Shown here: positions 11,327 to 20,648 of the stretch, one piece after another | How positions within the stretch are numbered: position 1 is the first letter of the stretch | Layout: the number at the start of each line of letters is the position of its first letter | Assembly: GCA_018127085.1 (NCBI GenBank) | Contig: CM030720.1 | Coordinates: 434,001-498,000, forward strand | Length of the DNA stretch: 64,000 nt | Source of the DNA: Pneumocystis sp. 'macacae' | Taxonomy: Eukaryota; Ascomycota; Pneumocystomycetes; Pneumocystales; Pneumocystaceae | Direction: 5' to 3' | The notes under the pieces: model-generated | Databases searched by the model: none | What the model was told of the DNA's origin: nothing | The model's input: only the letters and a program-made list of their open reading frames with translations | Made by a program: the position numbers and the translations under genes

Positions 11327-12035
11327 ATGGCCCACCACAGACCTTCTCTCCACGACCTCCCCTCTTCCCTCCCTGATGCTGCTGAAACAGACTCTGCACT
11401 CAGCCCACACGACCTCGATGTCCTCCGCCGCCAGTATCTCCGCGAGTCCCCCTTTGTAAGCACACAGACAAAGTTCAACTACGCCTGGGGCCTCGTCAAG
11501 AGCTCCTCCCGCTCTGACCAGCGCGACGGCGTCAAGCTTCTTTCCGGTGCGTCTCTTCATCCCCCTCCTCCCGGCCCCCAACCCTACCCTACCCTACCCT
11601 ACCACCTCATACCCTACCCTAACCCTCCTGCCCTAACCCACTATCCACCCTAACCCTATCCACCGCTGCCAACCCTACCCTTACCCTACCCTCACCCTAC
11701 CCTAGCCCCGCCCTGCCGGTCTGACCTTCCAGAGATATACAGAGAGTCTCCCGAGCGCCGCAGAGAGTGTCTCTACTACCTCGCCCTCGGCCTCTACAAG
11801 CTCGGCTCCTACTCCGACGCCCGCCGCTACAACGACCTCCTCCTCGACAAAGAGCCCCACAACATCCAGGCCCGCCGCCTCCACGCACTCATCGACCACC
11901 ACCTCACCCGAGGCACGCCCTCCCCTCTCTTCCCTGCTAACCCTCCCAGACGGCTATCTCGGCATTGCTATTTTTGGCTCCCTCCTTGCCCTCGGAGGCC
12001 TCCTCATTGGCTCCTGGGCCCGCCGCAGAAAATAG
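11327..12035 (+). CDS. FIS1: Mitochondrial fission protein Fis1
   Basis: Tail-anchored outer-membrane protein of mitochondria and peroxisomes that recruits the fission machinery. Three exons give about 160 residues, close to the family norm. An N-terminal arm is followed by [20 protein letters not shown] and [20 protein letters not shown]. The TPR-like core is [20 protein letters not shown] and [35 protein letters not shown] leads into a C-terminal membrane anchor ([17 protein letters not shown]) ending in a basic tail (RRRK). Intron 1 (11547-11732) is long and telomere-like. Intron 2 (11913-11949) uses a GC donor (GAG|GCACGC) with a GCTAAC branch site. GC-rich codon use is unlike genes outside the island. 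Confidence 0.93.
11547..11732 (+). repeat. Telomere-like CCCTA/CCCTAA-rich intron of FIS1
   Basis: This 186-nt intron is about four times the usual length here. From about 11580 to 11705 it consists mainly of CCCTA units with scattered CCCTAA units (for example CCCTACCCTACCCTACC). The minus strand therefore reads as degenerate TAGGG/TTAGGG repeat, which resembles the common fungal telomere repeat. The donor is GTGCGT and the acceptor CTTCCAG. It joins KLLS to EIYRES in frame. Confidence 0.8.
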
Positions 12036-12163
12036 CATCCTCGCCTGTGTCTCTCCCACTATTTCTGCTGTGCCCTGTGCAGTCCTGCTCTTTTTGCCCC
12101 TCCTTGCTGTATTTTTTTTCACCCCTCCTCTCAGCCTTCTTCGCCCCCGTGCTTGCACGCTGC

Positions 12164-13497
12164 ATGGACACCGCGGACTCCGCTCGCTATTTTTGCCACG
12201 CGTGCACCACTGAGTTTGCTGCTGCCGCACACTGTCCGGCATGTGGCAGCGACTTTGTCGAGGCGGTGGGCCTGTGCTGTGCATATCTGCGTCCAACTGA
12301 CTCTGCAGATCGAGTCCGCCGACGACCCCCGCCAGTTTGCCCGTCCCCCGCGCGGTTGGCTCTGGTCCTTTGCCCACCGGCCGGTCACAGTATGCGTCCC
12401 GGGTGCAGCGGCAGACAGCAGCCGCGAGACAGCCGACACAGACAGCGGATGCCCGGCAGACAGCGAGACACAGACGCCTCTGTCGGCACAGTTTGAGACA
12501 ATGCTGCAGAACATCCTGTCAAGCATTGTCGGGAGCAATGCAACAGTCGACATTGCTCTGTGCAACACAGGGCCGCGGACAGAGAGTGGGGAGGGCGAGC
12601 GGGGACGGCCAAGCAGTGTTGTCTTCCGGAGGTCGTTTGTCTGGTCGCGGCAGCCCGAGAGGGCGGAGGGGGGAGAGAGCACAGAGGGGCAGACAGAGAG
12701 AGAGGGTGGAGAGGGAGAGAGAGGAGAGGGAGGGAGCAGCGGACGGACAGCACGGGTGGCGGTGCACGACTTGGCGTCGTTCCTGGAAAACGCCTTTGGG
12801 CGGGGGGGAGAGGGGGTGGGGGGGATCTTCTCGAATGTCTTTACAATGAGGAACCCGGGAGACTATGTCTGGGTAAGGGAGGGGGTGGTGGAGGGGGCTG
12901 ATGGAGACAGTCGTCGGCGGGGTTTGACAACATTATTACACAGCTGATGGAGCAGTATCCATCGACGAATGCACCGCCGCCGGCACCGGAGGAGGTGATT
13001 GGGGCACTGCCGAGGACGGTGGTTGGAGAGGGCGGGAGTGGGGGGGCAGAGCTGAAGGACTGTGCGGTCTGCAAGGAGAACTACGAGGCGGGGGAGACAT
13101 ATGTGACGCTGCCGTGCAGACACTACTTGTGGGGAGAGAGCAGTGTGGGGTAGGGCTGATGATCGTAGTCATGACAACTGCATTGTGCCGTGGCTGAAGA
13201 TCAACAGCACATGTGCAATATGGTGGGTGGGATGGAGTGTGTGGGGTGGCTAATGGGGCAGCCGTGCGACGGTGGGGACGGGGGAGACGGGGGAGACGGG
13301 GGGGCGGTCGGGGGGAGAGAGGGGGAAGGGGGACGAGGAGGAGCTGGAGCAGGAGCCTCCAGACTGAGGACGGGGGAGGGAGGATGCACGGAAGAATGGT
13401 GAGTGGTGCAGAGCATGTTTTGGATGGGGTCAGCAGCGGCGGGGTGTTTGGAGCTGGATGTCGTCACGGAGTTTGTGGAGCTCGTCGGTTTTTTTGA
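12164..13497 (+). CDS. RING-H2 E3 ubiquitin ligase, RNF115/RNF126-like
   Basis: Probable E3 ligase. The N-terminal zinc ribbon characteristic of the RNF115/126 group is visible ([11 protein letters not shown] and [14 protein letters not shown], the latter joined over an intron). A Gly/Glu/Arg-rich low-complexity tract lies in the middle (about 12570-12760). After it, [17 protein letters not shown] and [14 protein letters not shown] lead to the RING-H2: [19 protein letters not shown], then RHYF joined by splicing to [18 protein letters not shown] and RSL. All eight zinc ligands can be placed. The fourth intron (13223-13349) is made of G-rich near-repeats. The 3' end is uncertain: the reading used here stops at 13497 and overlaps the END3 stop on the other strand. 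An extra small intron could change the last residues. Confidence 0.82.
13223..13349 (+). repeat. G-rich intron of the RING gene with GGGGGAGAC repeats
   Basis: Intron of 127 nt (donor TG|GTGGGT, acceptor CTGGAG) that joins STCAIC to RSL. It contains GACGGGGGAGACGGGGGA-type near-tandem repeats around 13275-13310 and many runs of three or more G on the plus strand. Such runs could form G-quadruplexes in DNA or pre-mRNA. The splice junction is inferred from the conserved RING end. Confidence 0.6.
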
Positions 13498-14835
13498 TGA
13501 GGTATGAGCCGAGGGAGTCGACCTGCTGCTTCATCATGAGGATGTCGGCGTGGACGGAGTCCAGGTCGGAGAGGCCGATGGCGGAGCGGATGTTGCCGTC
13601 TTTTAGTCGTTTTAGCTCGTTTTTTTTGAAGGCAAGCATTGTCTCGAGTTGGTGGATGGTGTCTAGCAGGAGGATGTCGGAGGCGCCGGGGGTTTCCTCG
13701 ATGTGTGGGTGGCGGGGGCCTGGATGTCGTCTGTTCTCGCTGCAGTAGCTGTCATTGGCCGCATGTTCTTTAGAAAGACTAGACTTTGTGCCGGGAGACG
13801 TGTGTTTTGAAGATTGCAGTGAAGATATGTTTTGTTGGTTGTCATGGCTGATAAATGTTTTTCTTATGTTGTAGCTTGCTGAATTTTTTTCAAAAAGACT
13901 TTTTAAATTAGCAGGAAGAGTGTTTGGCACCCGAAAACCCTTATTTCTTTGATTTAAAATATGAAGGAAAAAGATAGTCTGGTCCTTGTCAATTGACTCA
14001 TGAAGCTGGGGGTTCACCAGCTTCCTGTTGTGTATTGTCACTAAGGACTATAAACAATGATGATCATACCATGCATCTCGAAGTTCTGTATCTGATATAT
14101 CTAAAATCGCATATAAATTTTTCAGGGTATCAACTTAAACAGGTTAGCCCTGTAGAACGCTTTCTCTAGACTTACAAGATATGTATCCATATGAATCAGC
14201 AGTTGATGTATATATTGTTTCGTAGTTTTGCTTATCAGATGGTTGTATATGCCAATCAAAATCATATCGCAAGGCCTTTAGAAGTTAGCACCAAATTGCC
14301 CGCTTGCAAAGTTTATACTCGTGTTTTATTTGGGATTTTCATGAACTGCTGTCTTTGTACATTTTCATTAATAGCCTGACGGGCAGTAATCAAATGAGCC
14401 TTTGATGTTGGAATCAAAAAATCCGGTAACTCTGCAGGAACCTCAACATAGACCTTCATAGATGAGATATACTGTTTTTTCTTTGTTTAATACATACATT
14501 GTTGATGACATCGAATATTAGCCGCATCGCAATACAAAACTCTTCAAAGTCAAGATTTCCATCACTATCGATGTCTCCATAGACTAAACATACTACACAG
14601 CATAGAAAACACAAACACAATACCTGCTAGATTCCATATCTTTTCAAGCTGGTAATTAGATAATTTAGAGTTTTTTAGCACATCAGCTGCTTGATCTCCA
14701 CTTAAATATCCATTTTTTGGATTTAAAGAAATAAAAATCTCCCTGAAAAAAAATAAGCCATTTTCTTATATATATGTTGGCTAATTAATCTTCTTACCAG
14801 TACTTTTTTTGTTCTTCTGTAGTTATTTCTTCCAT
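13430..14835 (-). CDS. END3: Actin-patch/endocytosis protein End3 (EH-domain protein)
   Basis: Component of the Pan1-Sla1-End3 complex that couples actin assembly to endocytosis. The start at 14835 gives [13 protein letters not shown], joined to [35 protein letters not shown] and [20 protein letters not shown] complete an EH domain with an EF-hand loop. [20 protein letters not shown] and the second domain ([30 protein letters not shown]) follow. The latter is spliced to [20 protein letters not shown] and [20 protein letters not shown]. The C-terminus is the End3-type coiled-coil pair (about 13435-13680). The 5' exons are AT-rich, whereas the last 300 bp are GC-rich, so one edge of the GC island falls inside this gene. 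The stop at 13430 overlaps the predicted RING gene end. Confidence 0.9.
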
Positions 14836-15005
14836 TAAAATAGCTTCTGCAGTTGATTTTTTATCATTATTGATAAGCTACGGAATTTTAAGAATCTAAA
14901 GAATAACCAACGTTATCAAACTTTGAAAAAAAGAAAATGTAAAAAAGGACAAAAGAATAAAAATTTTCGCATTTTTAAGTATAAGTATATAAAAAGAATA
15001 CTGTA

Positions 15006-15623
15006 ATGGGTTTACTTACTAAACCCAATTTTTGTGTCTCAAAACGACCTAATCACTTGAATTTGACGGAGTTTTTTAAGTACGCTCAAAACAACTCTTT
15101 AAGCCCTCACTCTCCATATTATAAAGGAATTTTTTATGAATATATAGTACAAAAGACACTTCAAAGATATAATATGGATCTAAAACACGTTGGAGGAACA
15201 AATGATTATGGAATTGATCTCCGAGGAACCTGGTATTACGGAGAACAAACAAGGTATCAATGTCCAATAATTATACAATGTAAAAACGAACAAAAGAAGA
15301 CGGGAACTCGTTATGTTCGTGAGATGGAAGGCGTCTTATCGTCTGAAAACAATGATACTTTGGGTCTAATTTCATGCTGTGGATTTACACAAATGGCACA
15401 AAGACAACTATTAAAAGCATCAAAAGCTATAGCTATGTGTGTTATATTGCCAAAAGGAGACAATGGATATCTTCAGCAGTTCATTTGGAACATGAAAGCT
15501 AACGAATTAATTAAAGGCCTCGGTGTACAGTTCAGGTATATACAGAAAACAGAAGAAACATCTCTTGAAGAAGGTCTACATCAAGAGCTCGTGCTAACAA
15601 TTGATGGTCAGGTAATAAAATAA
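15006..15623 (+). CDS. Rrg7-like protein (DUF2034, restriction-endonuclease fold)
   Basis: Single-exon protein of 205 residues matching the fungal 'required for respiratory growth' Rrg7/DUF2034 family, a probable mitochondrial protein of unknown biochemistry. YYKGIFYEYIVQKTLQRYNM opens the domain. GGTNDYGIDLRGTW and PIIIQCKNEQKK carry the D...(E/Q)xK spacing of a PD-(D/E)XK nuclease fold (Asp in GIDL; Gln-Cys-Lys in place of E-x-K). LISCCGFTQMAQRQLLKAS follows. The match is from memory of the family motif pattern. Whether the site is catalytic is unknown. It lies head-to-head with END3, only about 170 bp from its start. Confidence 0.72.
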   Translation: MGLLTKPNFCVSKRPNHLNLTEFFKYAQNNSLSPHSPYYKGIFYEYIVQKTLQRYNMDLKHVGGTNDYGIDLRGTWYYGEQTRYQCPIIIQCKNEQKKTGTRYVREMEGVLSSENNDTLGLISCCGFTQMAQRQLLKASKAIAMCVILPKGDNGYLQQFIWNMKANELIKGLGVQFRYIQKTEETSLEEGLHQELVLTIDGQVIK

Positions 15624-15749
15624 GGAAAAAATCATGGAGAAAATATAGTATATATAGAATGACAATATATTAAAAAAATTATAAATATATTAAAATTAAT
15701 AAACATATGGAATAAACGAACCATATTTGGAGTGAATATACGAATTACT

Positions 15750-18700
15750 CTAACAATAAAACGATGTCTTTTGTTTAGTAAAAAAATCATCCATAAAATA
15801 TCGAAAGGAAGGTAAAAAAGGTGTCAAATGAAAAATTATGAGAAAAAATGACAAAAAATTAACCAAATGATGCACAAAATATGTATAATATAGTCCATAA
15901 ACAGTTAAAAGAACAGAAAAAACCAAAAAAAGAATATCAAGCGCTTTCCCTGCACTAAATAGTGTCAATATATATAAAGGAAAATGTCTAGTTCTTACCC
16001 TGGTTCCGCTTGCATAATCATTTTCTTATTAGCCAAAAATTCAACAAGAACAAGAATAGGCAAAATAGAAAAAATGTTATGATGGGATGAAAACGGTAAT
16101 ATCCAATTTATCGATATTTTCCTTAGCCATACAATTAAAATTGGAACATTAATGGGTAAAAGTAATAACATCAATATTAAGATGGAATGGGCATAATTGT
16201 AAAAGTTTTGATAATAAAAAGCTTTTTCAAAATCCTAAAATATAAGTCTTGAAAAAATAAATGTTCATTGTACCCTTTTTTGTGTATTTATTAATGCTTT
16301 GACAGATGTAAAAAACTGTATAACACATGCAAAAAGATATGCAAGTTGATAAGGAACCATAATAGCTACAAGAAATAAGAGTAATATAATTGCTATTATT
16401 CTTTGCTTAAATTTCAAACCAGAAAAATAAAAAGAACAAAGGAATCGTCTAATAATTAATACTCAATTGACTTAAAAAACAAGTATACCTTCTATTAATA
16501 AATCTAATGTAATGCTTTCGTAATAAATTGTATTGAGTAGCAGCAAAAGAAATAACAAAATATGTTACTTGTGCAAATATAAATGCGAACCCTAAAGAAA
16601 TAGTAATGAAAAAAGGTCCTAAAAACCAGAAAAAAGAATCTCTATATCCAAAGAATATATTATTGTTATTCCATAACTTCCATGTATTTTTGACCCATAA
16701 TTTTTCTCTCAATTTTGGATTAAATAAATCATCCATATCTATTGTTTTTGGAAATTGAAATAAAGATAAAAAAACAAATAAGAAAGATGCTATTATAGAT
16801 AATGATAGAAACGTGTCTCGCATAAAAAGTTCTAATGCTTTATTGAAATTAATAAAAACACCTATATGTATTAAAAATTTCGAAAATTTTTAAATTACTA
16901 TACCATAATTATTATAAATCTTAAACTGTTTTTTTAAAGATAACAATGTTATGACATATGTAAATATGATTAAAGCTGTCCAGAATTTAATAGCAAGTTT
17001 TCCAAGACTACCATAAAAATCAAGAGATATTGAGATATCGATAGGCTTAGTACAGGTAGGATCTAGCCAAAACCGTATTGTTAGCCCACGTTTTACACCA
17101 TTCTCAATAATAGGAGGCAAAAATGGAGCAGTTCCATGAAAGTTAACATCAATCTTTGTCATATTAACAAAATATTTAGATTCATATGGAGTAGATATAT
17201 ATTGCTTTATAACAGGAGGGAAAATTGAATGATCTGCAAGGTTTCAAAAAAAAAGAACAAAAAACAGAAAAATTACCACAACCAAAGTAATTCATTTTCA
17301 ATTTATATGTAAAGAGACTATTATCAATCCCAGGAATATTAATATCCGAAACTAATGGTCTATTAGCACCCAAAGTTATGCGAAACACATTCCATGGAAA
17401 TTCTAGTTTTAATTAGAAAACTAGCATAATAATAATAAAAATTACTTGTGGGTTTAATCCTAGATTGAACTTGTACCACATTCTTATTAAAAAATTCAGC
17501 TATTAAAAAGCCTTTTCGGCTCTTATTTATTCTATCCACTACCGCAATGAATTGATAATCATCAAGTTGGCTATTTGTATATTCAAGATATGTGAAAAAA
17601 TATGCCTGAATTTTTTTTATATTAGTTTGTGAAGGTAAGCGAATAAGATCTTCTTTAGAATCTTTGCATTTTAACATTTTTAGATCACTTTCTGTTAAAT
17701 TTTGATAAAATTTAAAATTCGAATTCTTAGTCATAAATGAAGGATGAAGTTTACACAAAAATATCTTTATTTGACCTTTATCTGTCTCTGTAACTCTCTG
17801 ATCTGTAAATAATGAAAAGGTAGTAAAATTAAATATGTTTCTGGAAGAAATTGGGAAGAAATATACACGCTGACAATCTGATGATTTTGCTTCAAAAGAT
17901 TTTAAGACATAACGATTCCTTGATGGAAGAACATCGTATACTGCATTTCTTTTTAAAAATGGACTAATCAATGGAACTAATAAAGAGATTAGATATTTAA
18001 GGAAAAAGATACGAAAAACCACCTTTCGAAAACTTGTTTTCAACAGAATCTTCAATAGACATAAGATAATATTTTTTGAAAATATCAATACGAGAAGATA
18101 ATGGTTTGGTTTGGTTCACAGATTTGGAATCAATGATGTCAAACAGTGATTTAACGATGACTTTACGTAACTGATCGCACCACAAAATTGCTTGGTGATC
18201 CATTCCAGTCCATACCATAGGAATCGATGAAGAAAATACAGTAAATCCATGAGATTTAGGAACCAAAGAAGATACATCACAGTAATCCGAAGACACCATG
18301 ATGTCTAAATTCCCACCAGTGATAGATACAAGACTAACAGCGTTCAATGGATTTGATTCATTTTTATAAAAATAAGATCGTGACCAAAATTTATTTACTG
18401 AGTCATAAATATCCTTCATTTTTCGGTCAAAAAGAATAGGCGGCAACAAGTGGGGCGTGGAAAGCGTAATTATCGTATTTATCGAGCCCGAAAGGTAATT
18501 AGGCATCGTCATCATTGCACGGACCACTATACCCCCCATTGAATGGCCAATTACAATCACAGAGCTTGGAATATACGTTTCTGATGACACATTTTTCTCT
18601 CTTTTTACTTTCCGGTACAACGACAAGATATATTTTACTGCTTCGTTTGAATAATCAACCTGGTCAAGTAAAGTTTGACCGTGAAACGCCGTAAAATCAT

Positions 18701-19423
18701 TGTTAAAGTCCACTATTAACATATTAAAAAACTCGCCCTTAAAAAACCTTAAAGATCCTTCAACCTGCAAAAAAATCTAAATTTTTTTCATACTGCTTAC
18801 TCAATATTGGGTCCAACTTCAACATAGAGTAGTGATTTGCTGCTTCCGATGCAATGCTCCGCACCTGCTTATAACTTCCTGCATTTCCTGGTATAAAAAG
18901 AACTGGAATCCCATAAAGCTATACATGATTAATACCAAATCATTTGGATTATCTAGAAAAACACTACATCTTGCAAATTTCCTAACTTTTTTTCCCGATA
19001 CATATAAAGACTATACTTGTCCGCATGCTTTGTGTATCTCTTATCAAATCCAATTAACTTCATGTATGAGGGATACATTGCCGGCACTATACACACCGAC
19101 TTATCTCGTTGCAGATATACAAATGAATAGCTCATCATTCCAAGCATCACCACCGAAAACCCCGCTATCAGAACTATTCCTGCTCTCAGTATTCCACCTT
19201 TTCTCTCCCCCATTCCCTTTCTCTCTGCCATCTCCTCCCACTTTCTTGTTATCTTCCACCACTGTTTTCCTTGCTTCCTCTGCTTTTCTTTGTTGGCCTT
19301 TATCCCTGTAAATACTCTTCTCCGCTTGCATCCTCTTCCCCCTCCTACACGCCTGTCAACTACTGCATCATTCAATCTGCAACTCCTCTGCCGGCATTGC
19401 CCATCTCTTTGGTGCTGCATCAA
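15750..19423 (-). CDS. BST1: GPI inositol-deacylase Bst1 (PGAP1-like)
   Basis: ER membrane enzyme that removes the acyl chain from the inositol of GPI anchors before export. The N-terminus is basic, then one membrane segment ([19 protein letters not shown]) and the luminal block [20 protein letters not shown]. After an intron, [20 protein letters not shown] gives the alpha/beta-hydrolase oxyanion region. [17 protein letters not shown] carries the nucleophile Ser, and [14 protein letters not shown] follows. A long luminal beta-rich middle part and several C-terminal membrane segments (about 15750-17000) complete the protein, roughly 1000 residues. Met at 19423 is the most upstream start in frame; later Met codons before the first membrane segment are possible. 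The first exon is noticeably richer in GC and purine-strand biased than the rest of the gene. Confidence 0.88.
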
Positions 19424-20648
19424 CTCTTAACCCTTGCAAATATCATCTTTTACCAGGCTGCTGCTTCTGCAGCCTCCCAAAGCCCTTGAAAACACCTGCT
19501 ACACCTGTATCTGTTTTCTAAGCGCTGTTTTTCTAATTGCCTATCCTTGCTAGCTCGTCCTCAGTTTTCCTGTCGTTACTACACTTGTCTGTAGATGCCT
19601 GTCAGACCTCGATCCAAGTATTCGGTCCCGAGCACGGATCATCGGACAAAAGTGTTATAAGGCTGAAAGCAGTTGAACAAGCAATCTAAAAAAAATAAAA
19701 GTAAAAATATTGTAAGAGAAAAATATACATGTACCTACCCGTGTAATAAGAGGTATCTGCATCGCCTATGTGGGGCATATGCGTCTACACACCTGGCTGT
19801 ATGTACCATTCTCCTGGACACACTATGTGTATATAATCACATAACACACATGCACACCTCATATGCCTAGTCCTTTCCCTCCCAACCCGTCTCTATAGCA
19901 TTCTTATGCCATTTTACCCTATTTTATCACTTTTTGCCTCCACAGTGCTCTGTGATTTATTATAGTCTTTGCTTTAGCAGACTCGTGCTTATCTCTTAAT
20001 GTCTCACGTTAGTATTTTTCTGGATAATTTAGTATGCAAATCTTTCCGAAAATGTTTCAGCGTTAGACTCTTGTGCGCTGAGAATTTATAAAAGTACGGG
20101 CACTTCGAGGAATCAGCAGAGCGCCTTCGACAGGCGTTACAAGCTTTTTAAACAGCTTAAAGTAACCTCAAGGCGGATTTAAAAGATATTTTAAAGGGGA
20201 CTTTGAGAAAACTCAAAAGAACTATTCAAATAAGGTTTAAATAACATTTGAGGAGCGTTTAAATAGTATTTGAAGAATTTAAGCATTTTTAAGGTGGTGA
20301 AGAAGCAGAGTTTCTTTCTTAGTACCTGTTAATACAAGAAGAAACAGTAGAAACAGTAAAGGGTCTTTTCAGGCTGTTCTAGGATTCTATATTAAGGATT
20401 ACTGAAGGATATTGGGAGCTACTGAGTGTTGCTGAAAGTTAATAAGACTGCTAAGAATTACTAAAAATTATTGAAGGTCACCAAAGTTATTAGAAAGAAT
20501 ATTAGAGTTGTTAAGAGTGTAGTGGAAGGATATTGTCATTATATACTAGATAACGGGGTATAAGGCAATATAAAGAGGATAGCAAGAGAAAGACAAACGA
20601 GACACTATAGTAAAGCGGATATTGTATAAGTAGTAGTTATTGGACGAG
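19424..20648. other. Long divergent intergenic region between BST1 and GIT1-like gene
   Basis: About 1.2 kb without a credible ORF. The left part (19,430-19,900) is C/T-rich with CATATGC/TGTATATA-type words near 19,780-19,870. The right part, from about 20,090, is purine-rich on the plus strand. It holds repeated TTTAAA/GTTTAAAT words (20,140-20,300) and then imperfect short units of the TACTGA/TGCTGAAAG/TTACTAAAAA kind (20,400-20,520). I read the right part as a long transcribed leader or regulatory region of the permease gene. Confidence 0.5.
20087..20094 (+). promoter_or_regulatory. TATA-like box upstream of the GIT1-like gene
   Basis: TATAAAAG lies 555 bp upstream of the start codon and just before the purine-rich leader begins. 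If used, it implies a leader of about 500 nt, unusually long for this compact region. There is no experimental support; the call rests on sequence and position only. Confidence 0.3.

Larger units (their letters stand above)
10560..13850. other. GC-rich island in an AT-rich genome
   Basis: Between the end of PMS1 and the middle of END3 the sequence turns from strongly AT-rich to strongly GC-rich and back. Third codon positions, introns and spacers are all affected. Introns show long one-sided runs: CCCTA on the plus strand in FIS1, and G-rich tracts in the RING gene. SPC24 and END3 each cross an edge with intact conserved exons and splice sites, so the island is part of this chromosome rather than a contaminant or misjoin. 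Confidence 0.85.

Noticed and set aside
10744..13500. Many long overlapping ORFs on both strands in the GC-rich island
   Set aside because: High GC removes stop codons by chance. Only the SPC24, FIS1, RING and END3 frames have family motifs and consistent splicing.
10560..13850. The GC island as horizontally transferred or contaminating DNA
   Set aside because: The genes are core fungal genes, and SPC24 and END3 cross the edges with conserved exons on both sides.
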